Source: Streptosporangium sp. NBC_01495
GTDB lineage: Bacteria; Actinomycetota; Actinomycetes; Streptosporangiales; Streptosporangiaceae
Length of the DNA stretch: 64,000 nt
NCBI RefSeq assembly: GCF_036250735.1
Contig: NZ_CP109430.1
Coordinates: 3,844,001-3,908,000 of the forward strand
Direction: 5' to 3'
In this document: one piece after another, positions 17,168 to 25,181 of the stretch
Position numbering within the stretch: the first letter of the stretch is position 1
Layout of the letters: every line of letters starts with the position of its first letter
Notes under the pieces: model-generated
Seen by the model: only the letters and a program-made list of their open reading frames with translations
Database searches by the model: none
Told to the model about the DNA's origin: nothing
Position numbers and translations under genes: made by a program

Positions 17168-17716
17168 ATGCCGCTTCCCGTCGCCGTCGCCGTCACGTTG
17201 CAGCTCCTGCTCGCCGCGACCTTCCTCATCGTCCCAATCGCCGCCTGGATCACCGGAGGTAGCGCCCAGCGCGCGGCCGAAGCGGAAATCGTCCGGCAGG
17301 GCCGCCCGCCCGCGATCCTCGCGCAGCACGGAATCAGGTTCAAAGAGCAGGCCTGGGAATTCGCGCTCGCCCTCGGCATCGCCGGGTGCCTGACGGCGCT
17401 GGCCCTGCTCAACCTCGCCGCGAACGGGACCGGCCGCATCCTGTCGTGGATCATCGAGCCGGTCGTTCTGCTCGGTGTCGGCTTCGTCACCGCCGGCCAG
17501 GTGTTCGCTACCCGCTATACCGAGGCCGCCTTCAGGAAGTCCGGTGACCACACCGTGCGGAACATCGACGTACGAGCCGTGATCGCCGCTGCGAACACCG
17601 GCTTCCCCTCCTGGCTGCGCCCCCTCGTCCTGGCACGCTTTCCTCTGACGACCTTGGGCTCGCTCCTCGTCATCATCCTCCTGGCGACCCCGGCGGCCGG
17701 CGCGTACTTCCGCTGA
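17168..17716 (+). CDS. Small integral membrane protein of unknown function
   Basis: This 182-residue protein has about four hydrophobic helices: residues 5-27, 60-82, 88-110 and a C-terminal one near 160-180. Between helices 1 and 2 lies a charged segment, AAEAEIVRQGRPPAILAQHG. I do not recognise a family with certainty. ATG has GGAGG about 7 nt upstream, and the inverted repeats at 17065-17115 suggest a dedicated regulator elsewhere. It borders the accessory stretch that begins with the broken recombinase. Confidence 0.65.
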   Translation: MPLPVAVAVTLQLLLAATFLIVPIAAWITGGSAQRAAEAEIVRQGRPPAILAQHGIRFKEQAWEFALALGIAGCLTALALLNLAANGTGRILSWIIEPVVLLGVGFVTAGQVFATRYTEAAFRKSGDHTVRNIDVRAVIAAANTGFPSWLRPLVLARFPLTTLGSLLVIILLATPAAGAYFR

Positions 17717-17872
17717 CTTGCAGGACGTCCGTGATGCCGAGCGCAAGGCGAAATGTCGACCACTCACGCCTTCTCTGGGTCTTCGACCCTCCGTCTCTGA
17801 GGTTTCTGGGTAAGTCAGGTTATCCGGGGAGTCCCGGCAGGATCTCTCCAAATAACCTCCGGGCAGAGGCAC

Positions 17873-17896
17873 GGCTAACGCCGGAAAAACTTCCCG
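17873..17896 (+). repeat. 24-bp inverted repeat, left copy
   Basis: This 24-bp sequence, beginning GGCTAACGCCGGAAAAACT, recurs in inverted orientation at 22734-22757 with 23 of 24 positions matching. The two point inward like terminal inverted repeats and enclose 4.9 kb. The recombinase remnant begins immediately inside the left copy. Confidence 0.75.
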
Positions 17897-18269
17897 CCGG
17901 CGCCAGGCTTTCGCCTACCGGGAGTGGTTGCTCGCGCGGGCGGCTGAGCGCGCGGATGCGCTCGTCGACCTGGTCGGCGCCGAGGCCGCCGTCACCGCTT
18001 GGCGCCGGCACCTGCTGGCCGGCGCGGACGGCTGTCGGTCGACGGCGTCACCGACATCGTGCGCGCCGTCGGTAAGGACGCCGACTTACCCGGTCTGCGC
18101 CCGTACCGGCTGCGCCACACCTACGCCACCCGACTGCGCGAAGCAGGCGCCGACCACGCCCAGGTCCAAGCCCTCCTCGGCCACACCTCTATTGAGACCA
18201 CCGCCCGTTACTTCCGCGCCTCCCCCCACCGAAGTCGCCGAACTGGTCGACCGCGCCCTCGACTACTAA
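17888..18269 (+). pseudogene. Broken tyrosine recombinase/integrase (C-terminal part)
   Basis: Joining three frames gives an integrase C-terminus. The first part (AFAYREWLLARAAERADALV) runs to about 18030. The second frame has GLRPYRLRHTYATRLREAG and VQALLGHTSIETTARYFRA, with the catalytic R-x-x-H, His/Gly and Tyr residues of the family. After about 18222 the first frame resumes with TEVAELVDRALDY and a stop. Two frameshifts and the missing N-terminus, including the first catalytic Arg, show that it is dead. It marks an old integrated element. Confidence 0.8.
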
Positions 18270-18496
18270 CCCCCAAAACCGCCCGGGCGGCCCGCCCGTT
18301 CCCCTCTGGAACATCCCGCGGGCGCGCTGGCTGCACCAGGTAGAGCAGTAGCGGCGGATCCTGGCGGTGGTGAAGTTCATCGCGGCCAGGAGCTGGGCGC
18401 AGACCAGGCAGCAGCCGGCCGGGACGGTCGCGGCGAGGTCGGCCAAGAGGCGCTCGACGTCGGCGAGTTGGTGGGGCAGGGGGTCGTCGGCAAGGA
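18189..18496 (-). pseudogene. Fragment of a small Cys-rich, zinc-finger-like protein
   Basis: The minus frame contains CCLVCAQLL followed by RRYCSTWCSQRARG, a CxxC...YCSxxC pattern typical of small zinc-binding proteins, preceded by a plausible helix (LADVERLLADLAATVPAG). An in-frame TGA lies just upstream of the coding-like part and there is no start codon, so I call a fragment. Its 3' end overlaps the recombinase remnant on the opposite strand. Confidence 0.4.
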
Positions 18497-18558
18497 CGGA
18501 TCAACCGGGCATACCGACCGGCGCCGAACACCTGCCGGTAACCCGCGAGATGGGGCCG
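18489..18558. repeat. 70-bp dispersed repeat, copy 1
   Basis: It aligns with 25021-25090 without gaps at 56 of 70 positions. The best-conserved core is GCGCCGAACACC and CCCGCGAGA. Both copies lie just outside recognisable genes. In the minus frame both encode RPxLAGxRxVFGAG, so a shared decayed coding origin is possible. Confidence 0.65.
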
Positions 18559-18669
18559 ACGGCGACCCCTCGGCGGACTCGTCATCATCCACGCGCTGCC
18601 GGTGCGATCTGCAGAGGTGAGGCATCCGGGTGGTAGTCCCGCGTACATGAGGCATGCAGAATGCCTGGC

Positions 18670-18969
18670 ATGGATCTACGACCGGAGCTGCCTCCCCCGT
18701 CTGTCTCCCAGGAGCGCCAGGAGCAGTTGGGGAGGGAGATCGACCGGATCGCGGAACTTATAGAAACCGGCAGGCTGATGGAGGCACGCGAGGCCGTCGC
18801 CGCGTTCAACATGCAGACTGGACACACCTACGAGCCGTCGGATTTCGCCGCGTACTGGGAATCGCAGAGACTGGAGGACCTCGCCCGGGATGCCGCCCGT
18901 GGCTGTGTTGGGTTCTTCGGGAGGCGTTTGTCGCTGACTTCGGGAGGCGGTTGGGGGCCGATTCCTTGA
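18670..18969 (+). CDS. Small conserved hypothetical protein, probably 3'-truncated
   Basis: This protein of 99 residues from the ATG at 18670 has a predicted amphipathic helix (QEQLGREIDRIAELIETGRL) followed by MEAREAVAAFNMQTGHTY and a YWESQRLEDLARDAARG segment. Proteins of this type are common in actinobacteria, usually ending soon after the YWES...R segment. The Gly/Phe-rich last 20 residues look like read-through into unrelated DNA, and the next feature is also a fragment. Function unknown. Confidence 0.5.
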   Translation: MDLRPELPPPSVSQERQEQLGREIDRIAELIETGRLMEAREAVAAFNMQTGHTYEPSDFAAYWESQRLEDLARDAARGCVGFFGRRLSLTSGGGWGPIP

Positions 18970-18991
18970 TCAATGTCGGTGAGTTTTGACG

Positions 18992-19198
18992 TCACTCCGG
19001 GCTGTCTGGGTGGCCGGGCGGTGGCTGTTTGGCGAGGATGTCGTGGAGGGGCAGTAGGTCTCGCAGGGCGCTTCGAGACAGTGCGAGTTCGACGGGTGGA
19101 CTGGGATTGGCCAGGATGAGGCTGCCGCCGGCGTGGTGGATGGCCTCGCGGATGCCGAGAAGCGTGTAGAAGCTGGCGTTATCGCAGCTAGTGCCGCG
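18992..19198 (-). pseudogene. STAS-domain (anti-sigma antagonist-like) C-terminal fragment
   Basis: Only the last 65 or so codons remain, limited upstream by an in-frame TGA at 19199-19201. The translation contains CDNASFYTLLGIREAIHHAG and SLILANPSPPVELAL, matching the strand-helix-strand of STAS domains where the phospho-Ser/Thr normally sits (here Ser in DNASF). There is no start codon, so it is a decayed gene. Confidence 0.55.
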
Positions 19199-19413
19199 TC
19201 AGGCAACGTTTGCGACGTTCGTCGTTGGCCCTGAGCCGACGGTAGGTGACGTGGCACCGTGCATCGAAGTCGAGCGTTATGAGCGCCGTCCCGTTGTGAA
19301 CCTGAACGCCCCGAGCGCCCGAATCGGTCGCGCGCTCAGTCTGCGGTCTGGTTCGCATCACGACGGTGTTGAGTAGGTGGGATCGGGCGCCGATGAGAAA
19401 TGGCGCCGACAGT

Positions 19414-19427
19414 CGTCTAAGTAGACG
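19414..19427. promoter_or_regulatory. Short palindrome upstream of the RibD-like gene
   Basis: CGTCTAAGTAGACG is a perfect 6-bp dyad around a 2-bp centre, 43 bases before the ATG at 19470. It may be an operator. The preceding bases 19199-19413 show no supported gene. Confidence 0.35.
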
Positions 19428-19469
19428 TCCGGTGAAAACGCGCTGCGCGCATCAAGGGAGAGCAACGAG

Positions 19470-20039
19470 ATGAGACCACTTCGATACTCGATCAACGTCA
19501 CGCTCGACGGCTGCTGCCATCACGAGGCAGGGCTCCCCCCGGACGAGGAGTCGATGCGTTACTGGACCGCTGAGATGGAGCGAGCCGATGCCCTGCTATT
19601 CGGCCGGGTGACCTACGAGATGATGGAGTCGGCGTGGCGGAAGCCGGCCACGGACACGTGGCCTGACTGGATGGATGAGTGGCAGATCCCGTTCGCCGAG
19701 ACCATCGACCGGGCGAAGAAGTACGTTGTGTCGAGCACGCTGAGCGCGGTCGATTGGAATGCCGAGCTGGTGCGAGGCGACTTCGGGCAAGCGGTTCAGC
19801 GGCTCAAGCAGGAGTCAGGCGAGGGCCTGTGGGTGGGTGGCGTGACGCTCCCCCTGGCGTTGGCAGATCTGGGACTGATCGACGAGTACGAGTTCCTTGT
19901 GCAGCCGGTCCTTGCCGGACACGGGCCGACGTTGCTCGCCGGTCTGCGCGAGCGCATCCAGCTCGAGCCCGTGGACCGCCGTGAGTTCCGGTCGGGGGCG
20001 GTCGCCCTGCGATACCGGCCCACGCGAGTTACGGCTTGA
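19470..20039 (+). CDS. Dihydrofolate reductase family (RibD C-terminal-like) protein
   Basis: This 189-residue protein has the usual start of the group (LRYSINVTLDGCCHHEAG), the ADALLFGRVTYEMMESAW segment, KKYVVSSTL, and the GLWVGGVTLPLALADLGLIDEYE block that binds NADPH in RibD reductases. Such stand-alone proteins are frequent in actinomycetes and their substrates are mostly unknown. AGGGAGAG precedes the ATG by about 9 nt. It is monocistronic within the accessory region. Confidence 0.85.
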   Translation: MRPLRYSINVTLDGCCHHEAGLPPDEESMRYWTAEMERADALLFGRVTYEMMESAWRKPATDTWPDWMDEWQIPFAETIDRAKKYVVSSTLSAVDWNAELVRGDFGQAVQRLKQESGEGLWVGGVTLPLALADLGLIDEYEFLVQPVLAGHGPTLLAGLRERIQLEPVDRREFRSGAVALRYRPTRVTA

Positions 20040-20385
20040 CATGATTTATCCTGGCACGTTGGCCGCTCCCTCGCGACGGAACGACGGCTCGGAGTCGCGT
20101 TGGCCGCGCTGGCCGTGCCCCCGAACGCGCGGACATATCGACGGGGGACATCGCCCCGAGGTGCCGGTAGCGGACAGGGCAAACGTTGCGAATCGCCGTA
20201 TACAGCTCGACCTTGGTCGCCGATATGCGCATGGGGCCCCAAACGGGAGAAGCACACCGACTCTCCCACCGCAAGAACCCCACTGCCGTCAAAACTCGGC
20301 GACATCACCCCTCACCACACGAAGCCGCCTTCCCTGCCCCAGCAACAAACGCCTCCGCAACTCACGTACATAGCCACCGCCCGCC

Positions 20386-20612
20386 CGGAGCGGCTCAAGG
20401 TATCGGACATCACCCAGGAAGAACTCGCCGAAATTGTCCGCAGGATCATGGAGGCAGACCCGGACTCCGACTTCTACCTACGCCTGCTAGAGGCCAATGT
20501 GCTCCATCCACGCGTCAGTGATCTGATCTTCTGGCCGCCGGAAGAATTACAGGACGCCACAGCCGAGGAGATTGTTGAAGCCGCTCTCAAGTATCGCCCC
20601 ATCGCGTTGTGA
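20386..20612 (+). CDS. Small conserved hypothetical protein, start uncertain
   Basis: The conserved part reads TQEELAEIVRRIMEADPDSD, YLRLLEANVLHPRVSDLIFW, then PPEELQDATAEEIVEAALKY, ending RPIAL. I have an impression of similar 70-80-residue acidic proteins in actinomycetes but know no function. No ATG, GTG or TTG occurs in frame close to the conserved start, so the 5' end may be damaged or a rare codon is used. The coordinate given marks the start of the conserved block. Confidence 0.45.
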
Positions 20613-20661
20613 GCGCGGGCCAGGAGCTGAAACAGATCACCTGGGAACGGACAGCAGAAAC

Positions 20662-20712
20662 CGACAAGTTAGTCCGGACGACCATGAGCCCCCCGTCCGG
20701 ACTAACTTGTCG
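20662..20712. terminator. Perfect 19-bp stem hairpin between convergent genes
   Basis: The 19-mer at 20662-20680 (CGACAAGTTAGTCCGGACG) pairs perfectly with 20694-20712 around a 13-nt loop. It lies between the + strand gene ending at 20612 and the minus-strand OYE gene, whose TAG stop (20702-20704) is inside the right arm. A bidirectional terminator is likely. Confidence 0.75.
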
Positions 20713-22009
20713 AGCCGCAGGTCACGCCGGATTCCCCCGAAACCATGCAGCGGACCTGACAACGACGGAACTTACGGGGCTTCGGCAGCTGTCGGCGGGC
20801 TCGCTGGCGACGCACGGTGCGGCGCAGTTGAAGACGGTCGGCCATCAACGCCGCGACCGGACGAGGAATGCGGCGCGCCTCGCCGCCGCGGGCAAGGTCC
20901 ACGAACCGGCGGTGCACGATGGCCAAGGTCGCCGCAGCAACGATGGTCTTGTCCCGCCAGCGGACCTGCACGGGGGTCGCCTCGGCCTCCTCGCCGGCCA
21001 GCCAGCGACGGGGCAGGTCGGGATCCACGGCGAGGGCCGTGCCGACGCCCGCGACATCCGCGCCACCCTCGATGACCCGGTGGAGCGTCGTCAACCGGCG
21101 GATTCCGCCGGTAAGCATGATCGGCACGGTAGCCTCGGCGAGGATCTGCCCGGCGGCCTCCAAGAAGTACGCCTCGCGCGCCAGCGTCCGGCCGTCGGCT
21201 CGGTAGCCCAGGGTAGCCAGGCTCTCCACCGACCCGCCTGAGAGCTCGATCAGATCCACGTCACGTTCGGCGAGCATGGTGACGACGCCGCGGGCATCGT
21301 CCTCGGCGAAGCCCCCGCGCTGAAAGTCCGCAGTATTGATCTTCACGGCCACCGAGAAGGTGTCTCCGACGCGCTCCCGCACGGCGGTCACCACGTCGAG
21401 CAGGAGCCGGGCCCGGTTCTCCAGCGGACCGCCCCACGCGTCCGAGCGCCGGTTGGTGCGCGGGGAGAGAAACTGGCTGAGCAGGTAGCCATGTGCGGCG
21501 TGGATCTCGACTCCGTCAAACCCTGCCTCCTGCGCCAGCCCCGCAGTGGAGGCGAACCGGTCGACGGTGTACGCGATCTGCTCCGGTGTCATGGGGATGG
21601 GACGCGGGAACATGCGGGACCACCGCCCGAGATCGACTGGCACATCCGATGCCGACCACGCAGTGCCGCAAGGGCCGGTCTGCACGATCCGGCCTGGATG
21701 GTTGATCTGCATCCACACCCGGCCACCGCCGGATTTCGCGGCCTCGGCCCACCGTCGGAACGGTTCCAGCGGCGTGCCCTCCACGAGCGCGACATCGCGG
21801 GGGTCAGCCATCGCTCGGGGGTCGACCATGACGTGCCCGGTGATGAGCAGGCCCGCCCCGCCCGCGGCCCAGCGCTGGTAGAGCCGGACCATGGTTTCGC
21901 TAGGCAGACCTTCCTCGTCGGCCAGGAATTCCTCCATGGCCGGCTTGGCGATCCGGTTCGGCAGCGGTTGACCGTGTGCGAGCGCCAGCGGCGCCCCGGC
22001 ATCCGTCAT
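20702..22009 (-). CDS. Old-yellow-enzyme-type NADH:flavin oxidoreductase
   Basis: This 435-residue FMN TIM barrel has LPNRIAKPAMEEFLADEEG at the start, MVRLYQRWAAGGAGLLITGH, INHPGRIVQTG, and the substrate-binding HAAHGYLLSQFLSPRTNRR with the His...Asn pair. The ATG at 22009 is chosen for GAGGA 7 nt upstream; ATG at 22021 is the alternative. The last 50 or so residues are Arg-rich and unlike the family, and the stop codon lies in a terminator hairpin, so the original C-terminus may have been altered. It is divergent from tetR, sharing a 47-bp dyad. Confidence 0.85.
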   Translation of the reverse strand: MTDAGAPLALAHGQPLPNRIAKPAMEEFLADEEGLPSETMVRLYQRWAAGGAGLLITGHVMVDPRAMADPRDVALVEGTPLEPFRRWAEAAKSGGGRVWMQINHPGRIVQTGPCGTAWSASDVPVDLGRWSRMFPRPIPMTPEQIAYTVDRFASTAGLAQEAGFDGVEIHAAHGYLLSQFLSPRTNRRSDAWGGPLENRARLLLDVVTAVRERVGDTFSVAVKINTADFQRGGFAEDDARGVVTMLAERDVDLIELSGGSVESLATLGYRADGRTLAREAYFLEAAGQILAEATVPIMLTGGIRRLTTLHRVIEGGADVAGVGTALAVDPDLPRRWLAGEEAEATPVQVRWRDKTIVAAATLAIVHRRFVDLARGGEARRIPRPVAALMADRLQLRRTVRRQRARRQLPKPRKFRRCQVRCMVSGESGVTCGSTS

Positions 22010-22061
22010 GGGTGTCCTCATCTCGTGCGGCGATATGCGCTGCCCAGGGACAGTGCGCCCA

Positions 22062-22108
22062 ATGTTGACGAGGCACACATTATGGAGCAATGTGTATGAT
22101 GTCAACAT
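22062..22108. promoter_or_regulatory. 47-bp nested dyad operator between OYE and tetR
   Basis: Outer arms ATGTTGAC (22062-22069) and GTCAACAT (22101-22108) and inner arms ACACATT (22075-22081) and AATGTGT (22089-22095) share one centre at 22085. The right outer arm overlaps the tetR ATG. Symmetry over 47 bp suggests two regulator dimers or a looped double site controlling both divergent genes. Confidence 0.75.
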
Positions 22109-22721
22109 GAGTCGCCAGAGCTACCACCACGGCGACCTGCCCGCAACCCTGCTACGGGCAGGCGCCGAACTCGTCGAGGTCGAAGGGGCCGACAGGCTCT
22201 CGCTGCGATCCGTCGCGCGAGCCGCAGGAGTCTCGGCGAACGCGCCCTACCGCCACTTCACCGACAAGGACGACCTCCTCGCGGCCCTCGCTGAGCACGG
22301 CTGCGCGGACCTGGTCAACCGCATCGCCGTGGCCAACGGGCAGACCGCCCGGGATCGTCTGGTCGCCGTAGTGCAACTGGGAGTTCAGTTCGCTCTGGAA
22401 CGGCCACAGATGTTCCGGCTGATGGGCGGCAGCGTGTGCAGCACTCGGCCCTCGGTACGGACGGCAATGGACGCCGTTCAGGCAGCCATCGTGCGAGCCG
22501 TCGGTCTCGACGCATCCTGCGACATCGAGGAAGCAACCGCACTATGCACCGGCATATGGGCACTCACCCACGGCCTCAGCTCCCTGATCGTCGCGGGCAA
22601 TGTGCACCCCGGCAGCGACGAAGGGACCGATGCGTACGTGGCCCGCGTGGTCCGGGCCACCATCGAGGCGGCGAAATTCATGGTGATCGAGGGTCTGCCG
22701 CCTACCAACACGGCGCAGTGA
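22107..22721 (+). CDS. TetR-family regulator of the OYE gene
   Basis: This 204-residue regulator starts MSRQSYHHGDLPATLLRAG, the typical opening of the TetR/WHG subgroup, with the recognition helix in GVSANAPYRHFTDKDDLLAA and a C-terminal domain ending TIEAAKFMVIEGL. It is divergently transcribed from the oxidoreductase across a strongly symmetric operator. The expected role is to repress the OYE until an electrophilic or quinone-like ligand appears. Confidence 0.88.
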   Translation: MSRQSYHHGDLPATLLRAGAELVEVEGADRLSLRSVARAAGVSANAPYRHFTDKDDLLAALAEHGCADLVNRIAVANGQTARDRLVAVVQLGVQFALERPQMFRLMGGSVCSTRPSVRTAMDAVQAAIVRAVGLDASCDIEEATALCTGIWALTHGLSSLIVAGNVHPGSDEGTDAYVARVVRATIEAAKFMVIEGLPPTNTAQ

Positions 22722-22733
22722 AACAGATCGATC

Positions 22734-22757
22734 CGGGGAGTTTTTCCGGCGTTAGCC
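22734..22757 (-). repeat. 24-bp inverted repeat, right copy
   Basis: Reverse complement of the 17873-17896 sequence with one mismatch. It lies 12 bases after the tetR stop. The flanking bases on the two outer sides (GGCAC and CGCTC) do not form an obvious target duplication. Confidence 0.75.
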
Positions 22758-22773
22758 CGCTCCTTGGAGGCCG

Positions 22774-23049
22774 ATGATGAGTGGCTGGTCTCCCGGACGC
22801 CTCAGCCTGGCCGGCTCAGAACCGGACCTGTTCGACAACCCGGCGAGCGGCAGTCAAGGCAGCATCCTTCGCGACGGTGAGATCGTCGGCTGGGACCTTC
22901 ACCCGGGCGGAACCCCGTGGGAGGACGACGGGCCCCTGGAGGTCTTCTTTTCCTGCCTCTACCGGTACAACGCGGTGGCCTACTCCTGCGCCTATGCGGG
23001 CTTACGGATGATTGACACTCGCGCGGTCATCGGGCCGCCCGACGTCTGA
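22774..23049 (+). CDS. Hypothetical protein, 91 residues
   Basis: This short acidic protein is preceded by TTGGAGG; ATG at 22774 or 22777 is possible. It contains DNPASGSQGSILRDGEIVGW and a Cys-bearing FFSCLYRYNAVAYSCAYAG segment. I do not recognise it. It starts right beside the right-hand 24-bp repeat, so it could be either resident DNA or the first gene outside an inserted segment. Confidence 0.45.
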   Translation: MMSGWSPGRLSLAGSEPDLFDNPASGSQGSILRDGEIVGWDLHPGGTPWEDDGPLEVFFSCLYRYNAVAYSCAYAGLRMIDTRAVIGPPDV

Positions 23050-23101
23050 CTGCGCCTGCCCGAACGTGACTACTGGCGCTGACCTCGGCGTCGCGAACCC
23101 G

Positions 23102-24112
23102 TTACCCCGCGACTTCACGCGATGTCGGTGATGTGATGTCGTGGCCGGCTGTGGTTCTGGTGAATCGGCGGGCGAGGTGTTCGAAGGCGTCGGTGAGTCC
23201 GTCGGGGCCGATGACTTCGATGTCGGCGTCGTAGCGGGCGATGGCGGCGGCGAGGCTGGGCCAGGACCAGGATCCGAGGGTGAGCCGGCAGCGGGAGGGG
23301 CCGATCTCCTCGACGAGTCCGTCGCGGGTGTAGAGGGCCACGGTGGCGGCGGGCAGGTCGAGGATCACCGTGCCTTGGCAGGGCCAGTTGCCCAAGGCGT
23401 CGCCGGAGCCGCGGAACGTGCCGGTGACGAAGGTGGCGGCGTCTCCTCCGGGCAGGACGCGGGGGGTGAACCGGGGCCCGTTGGGGGTGCGCGGGGTGAT
23501 CCGGTCGGCGCGGAAGGTGCGCCAGTCGTCGCGGTCGAGGTCCCAGGCGATGAGGTACCAGCGTCCGTCCCAGGTGATGACGTGGTGGGGTTCGACGCGG
23601 CGCGGGGGTTTGTCCGTGGCCTCGCCACCGTAGTCGAAGCGCAGGATCTCGCGGGCGTGGACGGCGGCGCTGATGCTCAGGAGCACGTCGCCGTCGACCG
23701 GGGTGGCCGGCCGGGTGAGGGGTCGTTCGACGGCGGTGACGCGCAGCGCGTCGATGCGGTGCCGGAGCCGGGAGGGCATGACCTGCCGGATGGTGTTCAG
23801 CGCCCGTTCGGCGGGTTCGGCGAGGCCGTTGCCGGGGGTGGTGGCGGCGATCTGCAGGGCGATGGTGAGGGCGACGGCCTGTTCGTCGTCGAACAGCAGC
23901 GGGGGTAGTTCGGTGCCGGCGCCGAGCCGGTAGCCGCCGTCAGGGCCTTTGACGGCGGCGATGGAGTAGCCGAGCTCGCGGAGCCGGTCGACGTCGCGGC
24001 GCACGGTGCGCAGGCTGATGCCCAGGCGATCGGCCAGCACCGTGCCGGACCAGTCCCGGCGGGTCTGCAGCAGAGACAGCAGGGCCAGCAGTCGGGCAGA
24101 GGTTTTCGGCAT
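23102..24112 (-). CDS. WYL-domain transcriptional regulator (YafY/DeoR-like)
   Basis: This 336-residue protein has an N-terminal HTH_11 winged helix (SARLLALLSLLQTRRDWSG, then LGISLRTVRRDVDRLRELGY) and a WYL sensor domain with WDGRWYLIAWDLDRDDWRTF and the WCX extension at the C-terminus. ATG at 24112 gives the family's normal start. It is divergent from a VOC protein gene, a pairing often seen in actinomycetes, so the WYL protein probably controls that gene by an unknown ligand. Confidence 0.88.
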   Translation of the reverse strand: MPKTSARLLALLSLLQTRRDWSGTVLADRLGISLRTVRRDVDRLRELGYSIAAVKGPDGGYRLGAGTELPPLLFDDEQAVALTIALQIAATTPGNGLAEPAERALNTIRQVMPSRLRHRIDALRVTAVERPLTRPATPVDGDVLLSISAAVHAREILRFDYGGEATDKPPRRVEPHHVITWDGRWYLIAWDLDRDDWRTFRADRITPRTPNGPRFTPRVLPGGDAATFVTGTFRGSGDALGNWPCQGTVILDLPAATVALYTRDGLVEEIGPSRCRLTLGSWSWPSLAAAIARYDADIEVIGPDGLTDAFEHLARRFTRTTAGHDITSPTSREVAG

Positions 24113-24292
24113 GAACCTGATTCTGCCCACGGTAGGTGCCACACCCTGTCACCTACCCCTGCGAATCTTCGTCTCGAGCCGGTCAGCCAGCCGATTCGGC
24201 CGTCCGACACCCCTTCCCTGGTTCTCTCAAACGAGACCTAACACCCCATACCGGGCGTACCGCGCCCGGAAAATCAGCGAGGAGTCACCAGC

Positions 24293-24742
24293 ATGGCCAT
24301 CTCCACCACCACCCACCTGAACTTCCGCGGCGACGCCCGCGCGGCGCTGGAGTTCTACCAGACCGTGTTCGGCGGCCACCTCACCACCATCGCCTACGGC
24401 GGCTTCGGCATGCCGAAGGAACTGCCCGACGCCGACAAGATCGTCTTCGGCCAGGTCACGGCCGACAACGGCTTCAGCATCATGGCCTACGACGTACCCA
24501 GCCAGGCACCGGCCGCCGCCGCGCCCGCCGCCACCACCCGCGAGCACGGCATGACGCTGACCGGCGAGCGGTTCTTCGTCTCCGTCCGCGGCGAGACCGC
24601 CGAGGAAGTCGGCGCGCTGTGGGACAAGCTCACCGACGGCGCCGACCTCATCGAGAAGTACGGCCCCTCGCAGTGGGCCCCGGGCTTCGGGATGCTGACC
24701 GACCGCTTCGGCGTCACCTGGATCCTCGACGTCGCCACCTGA
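24293..24742 (+). CDS. VOC-family protein (PhnB/glyoxalase-like)
   Basis: This 149-residue single-chain VOC protein has the PhnB-like start HLNFRGDARAALEFYQTVFG, the GGFGMPKELPDADKIVFGQV strand region and the final SQWAPGFGMLTDRFGVTWIL. The His at the start and the Glu positions typical of metal-binding members are only partly kept, so an enzymatic role is uncertain; drug sequestration is another possibility. It is divergent from the WYL regulator. Confidence 0.85.
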   Translation: MAISTTTHLNFRGDARAALEFYQTVFGGHLTTIAYGGFGMPKELPDADKIVFGQVTADNGFSIMAYDVPSQAPAAAAPAATTREHGMTLTGERFFVSVRGETAEEVGALWDKLTDGADLIEKYGPSQWAPGFGMLTDRFGVTWILDVAT

Positions 24743-25181
24743 CGTGCCTGCCCACGACCACCGGCAGGAGCGCAAAGTCCCTGAGTACTGAGCTTCGGGT
24801 GGCACTACGGAAGACCCGGAGGCGTCAGACGCAGGAGGTTCGGCACGTCGGCCACGAGGTCGAGGATGTAGGAGGAGAAACTCCTGAGGTTGAACGCGCT
24901 GTCCTTCACCGGGCCGCTGCCCAAGCGCTGATGACCACGACGTCGCGCCAGACGCCATGATGGCGGCCGGTCCGCTCGTGGGTGGGTAGCGCGACACGAA
25001 GCCCTCAGCCAAAGAGCGCGGGCAAGCGCGGACTGTCCGGGCATGGCAACCAGCGCCGAACACCCGCCGGTGCCCCGCGAGACGGGGCCGCACCGCGCGG
25101 CTGTCCTGTTGCAGCGTGGCGCGTAGGTGACCCGCGCAGGGACGGACGAGGCCGCGTGATTCGGTTGGCGGCGGAGCGACA
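24743..25181. other. Gene-free stretch with dispersed repeat
   Basis: No long credible gene lies here. A short minus-strand frame beginning GTG near 24909 encodes 34 residues starting VKDSAFNLRSFSSYILDLVA; it is unusually natural-looking but unsupported. The second copy of the 70-bp dispersed repeat occupies 25021-25090. Confidence 0.4.
25021..25090. repeat. 70-bp dispersed repeat, copy 2
   Basis: Same orientation as 18489-18558, 80 percent identical without gaps. It lies upstream of the second OYE gene's 3' end. Confidence 0.65.

Noticed and set aside
19191-19376. 61-codon plus-strand ORF
   Set aside because: No ribosome site or recognisable sequence, and its start overlaps the STAS fragment on the other strand.
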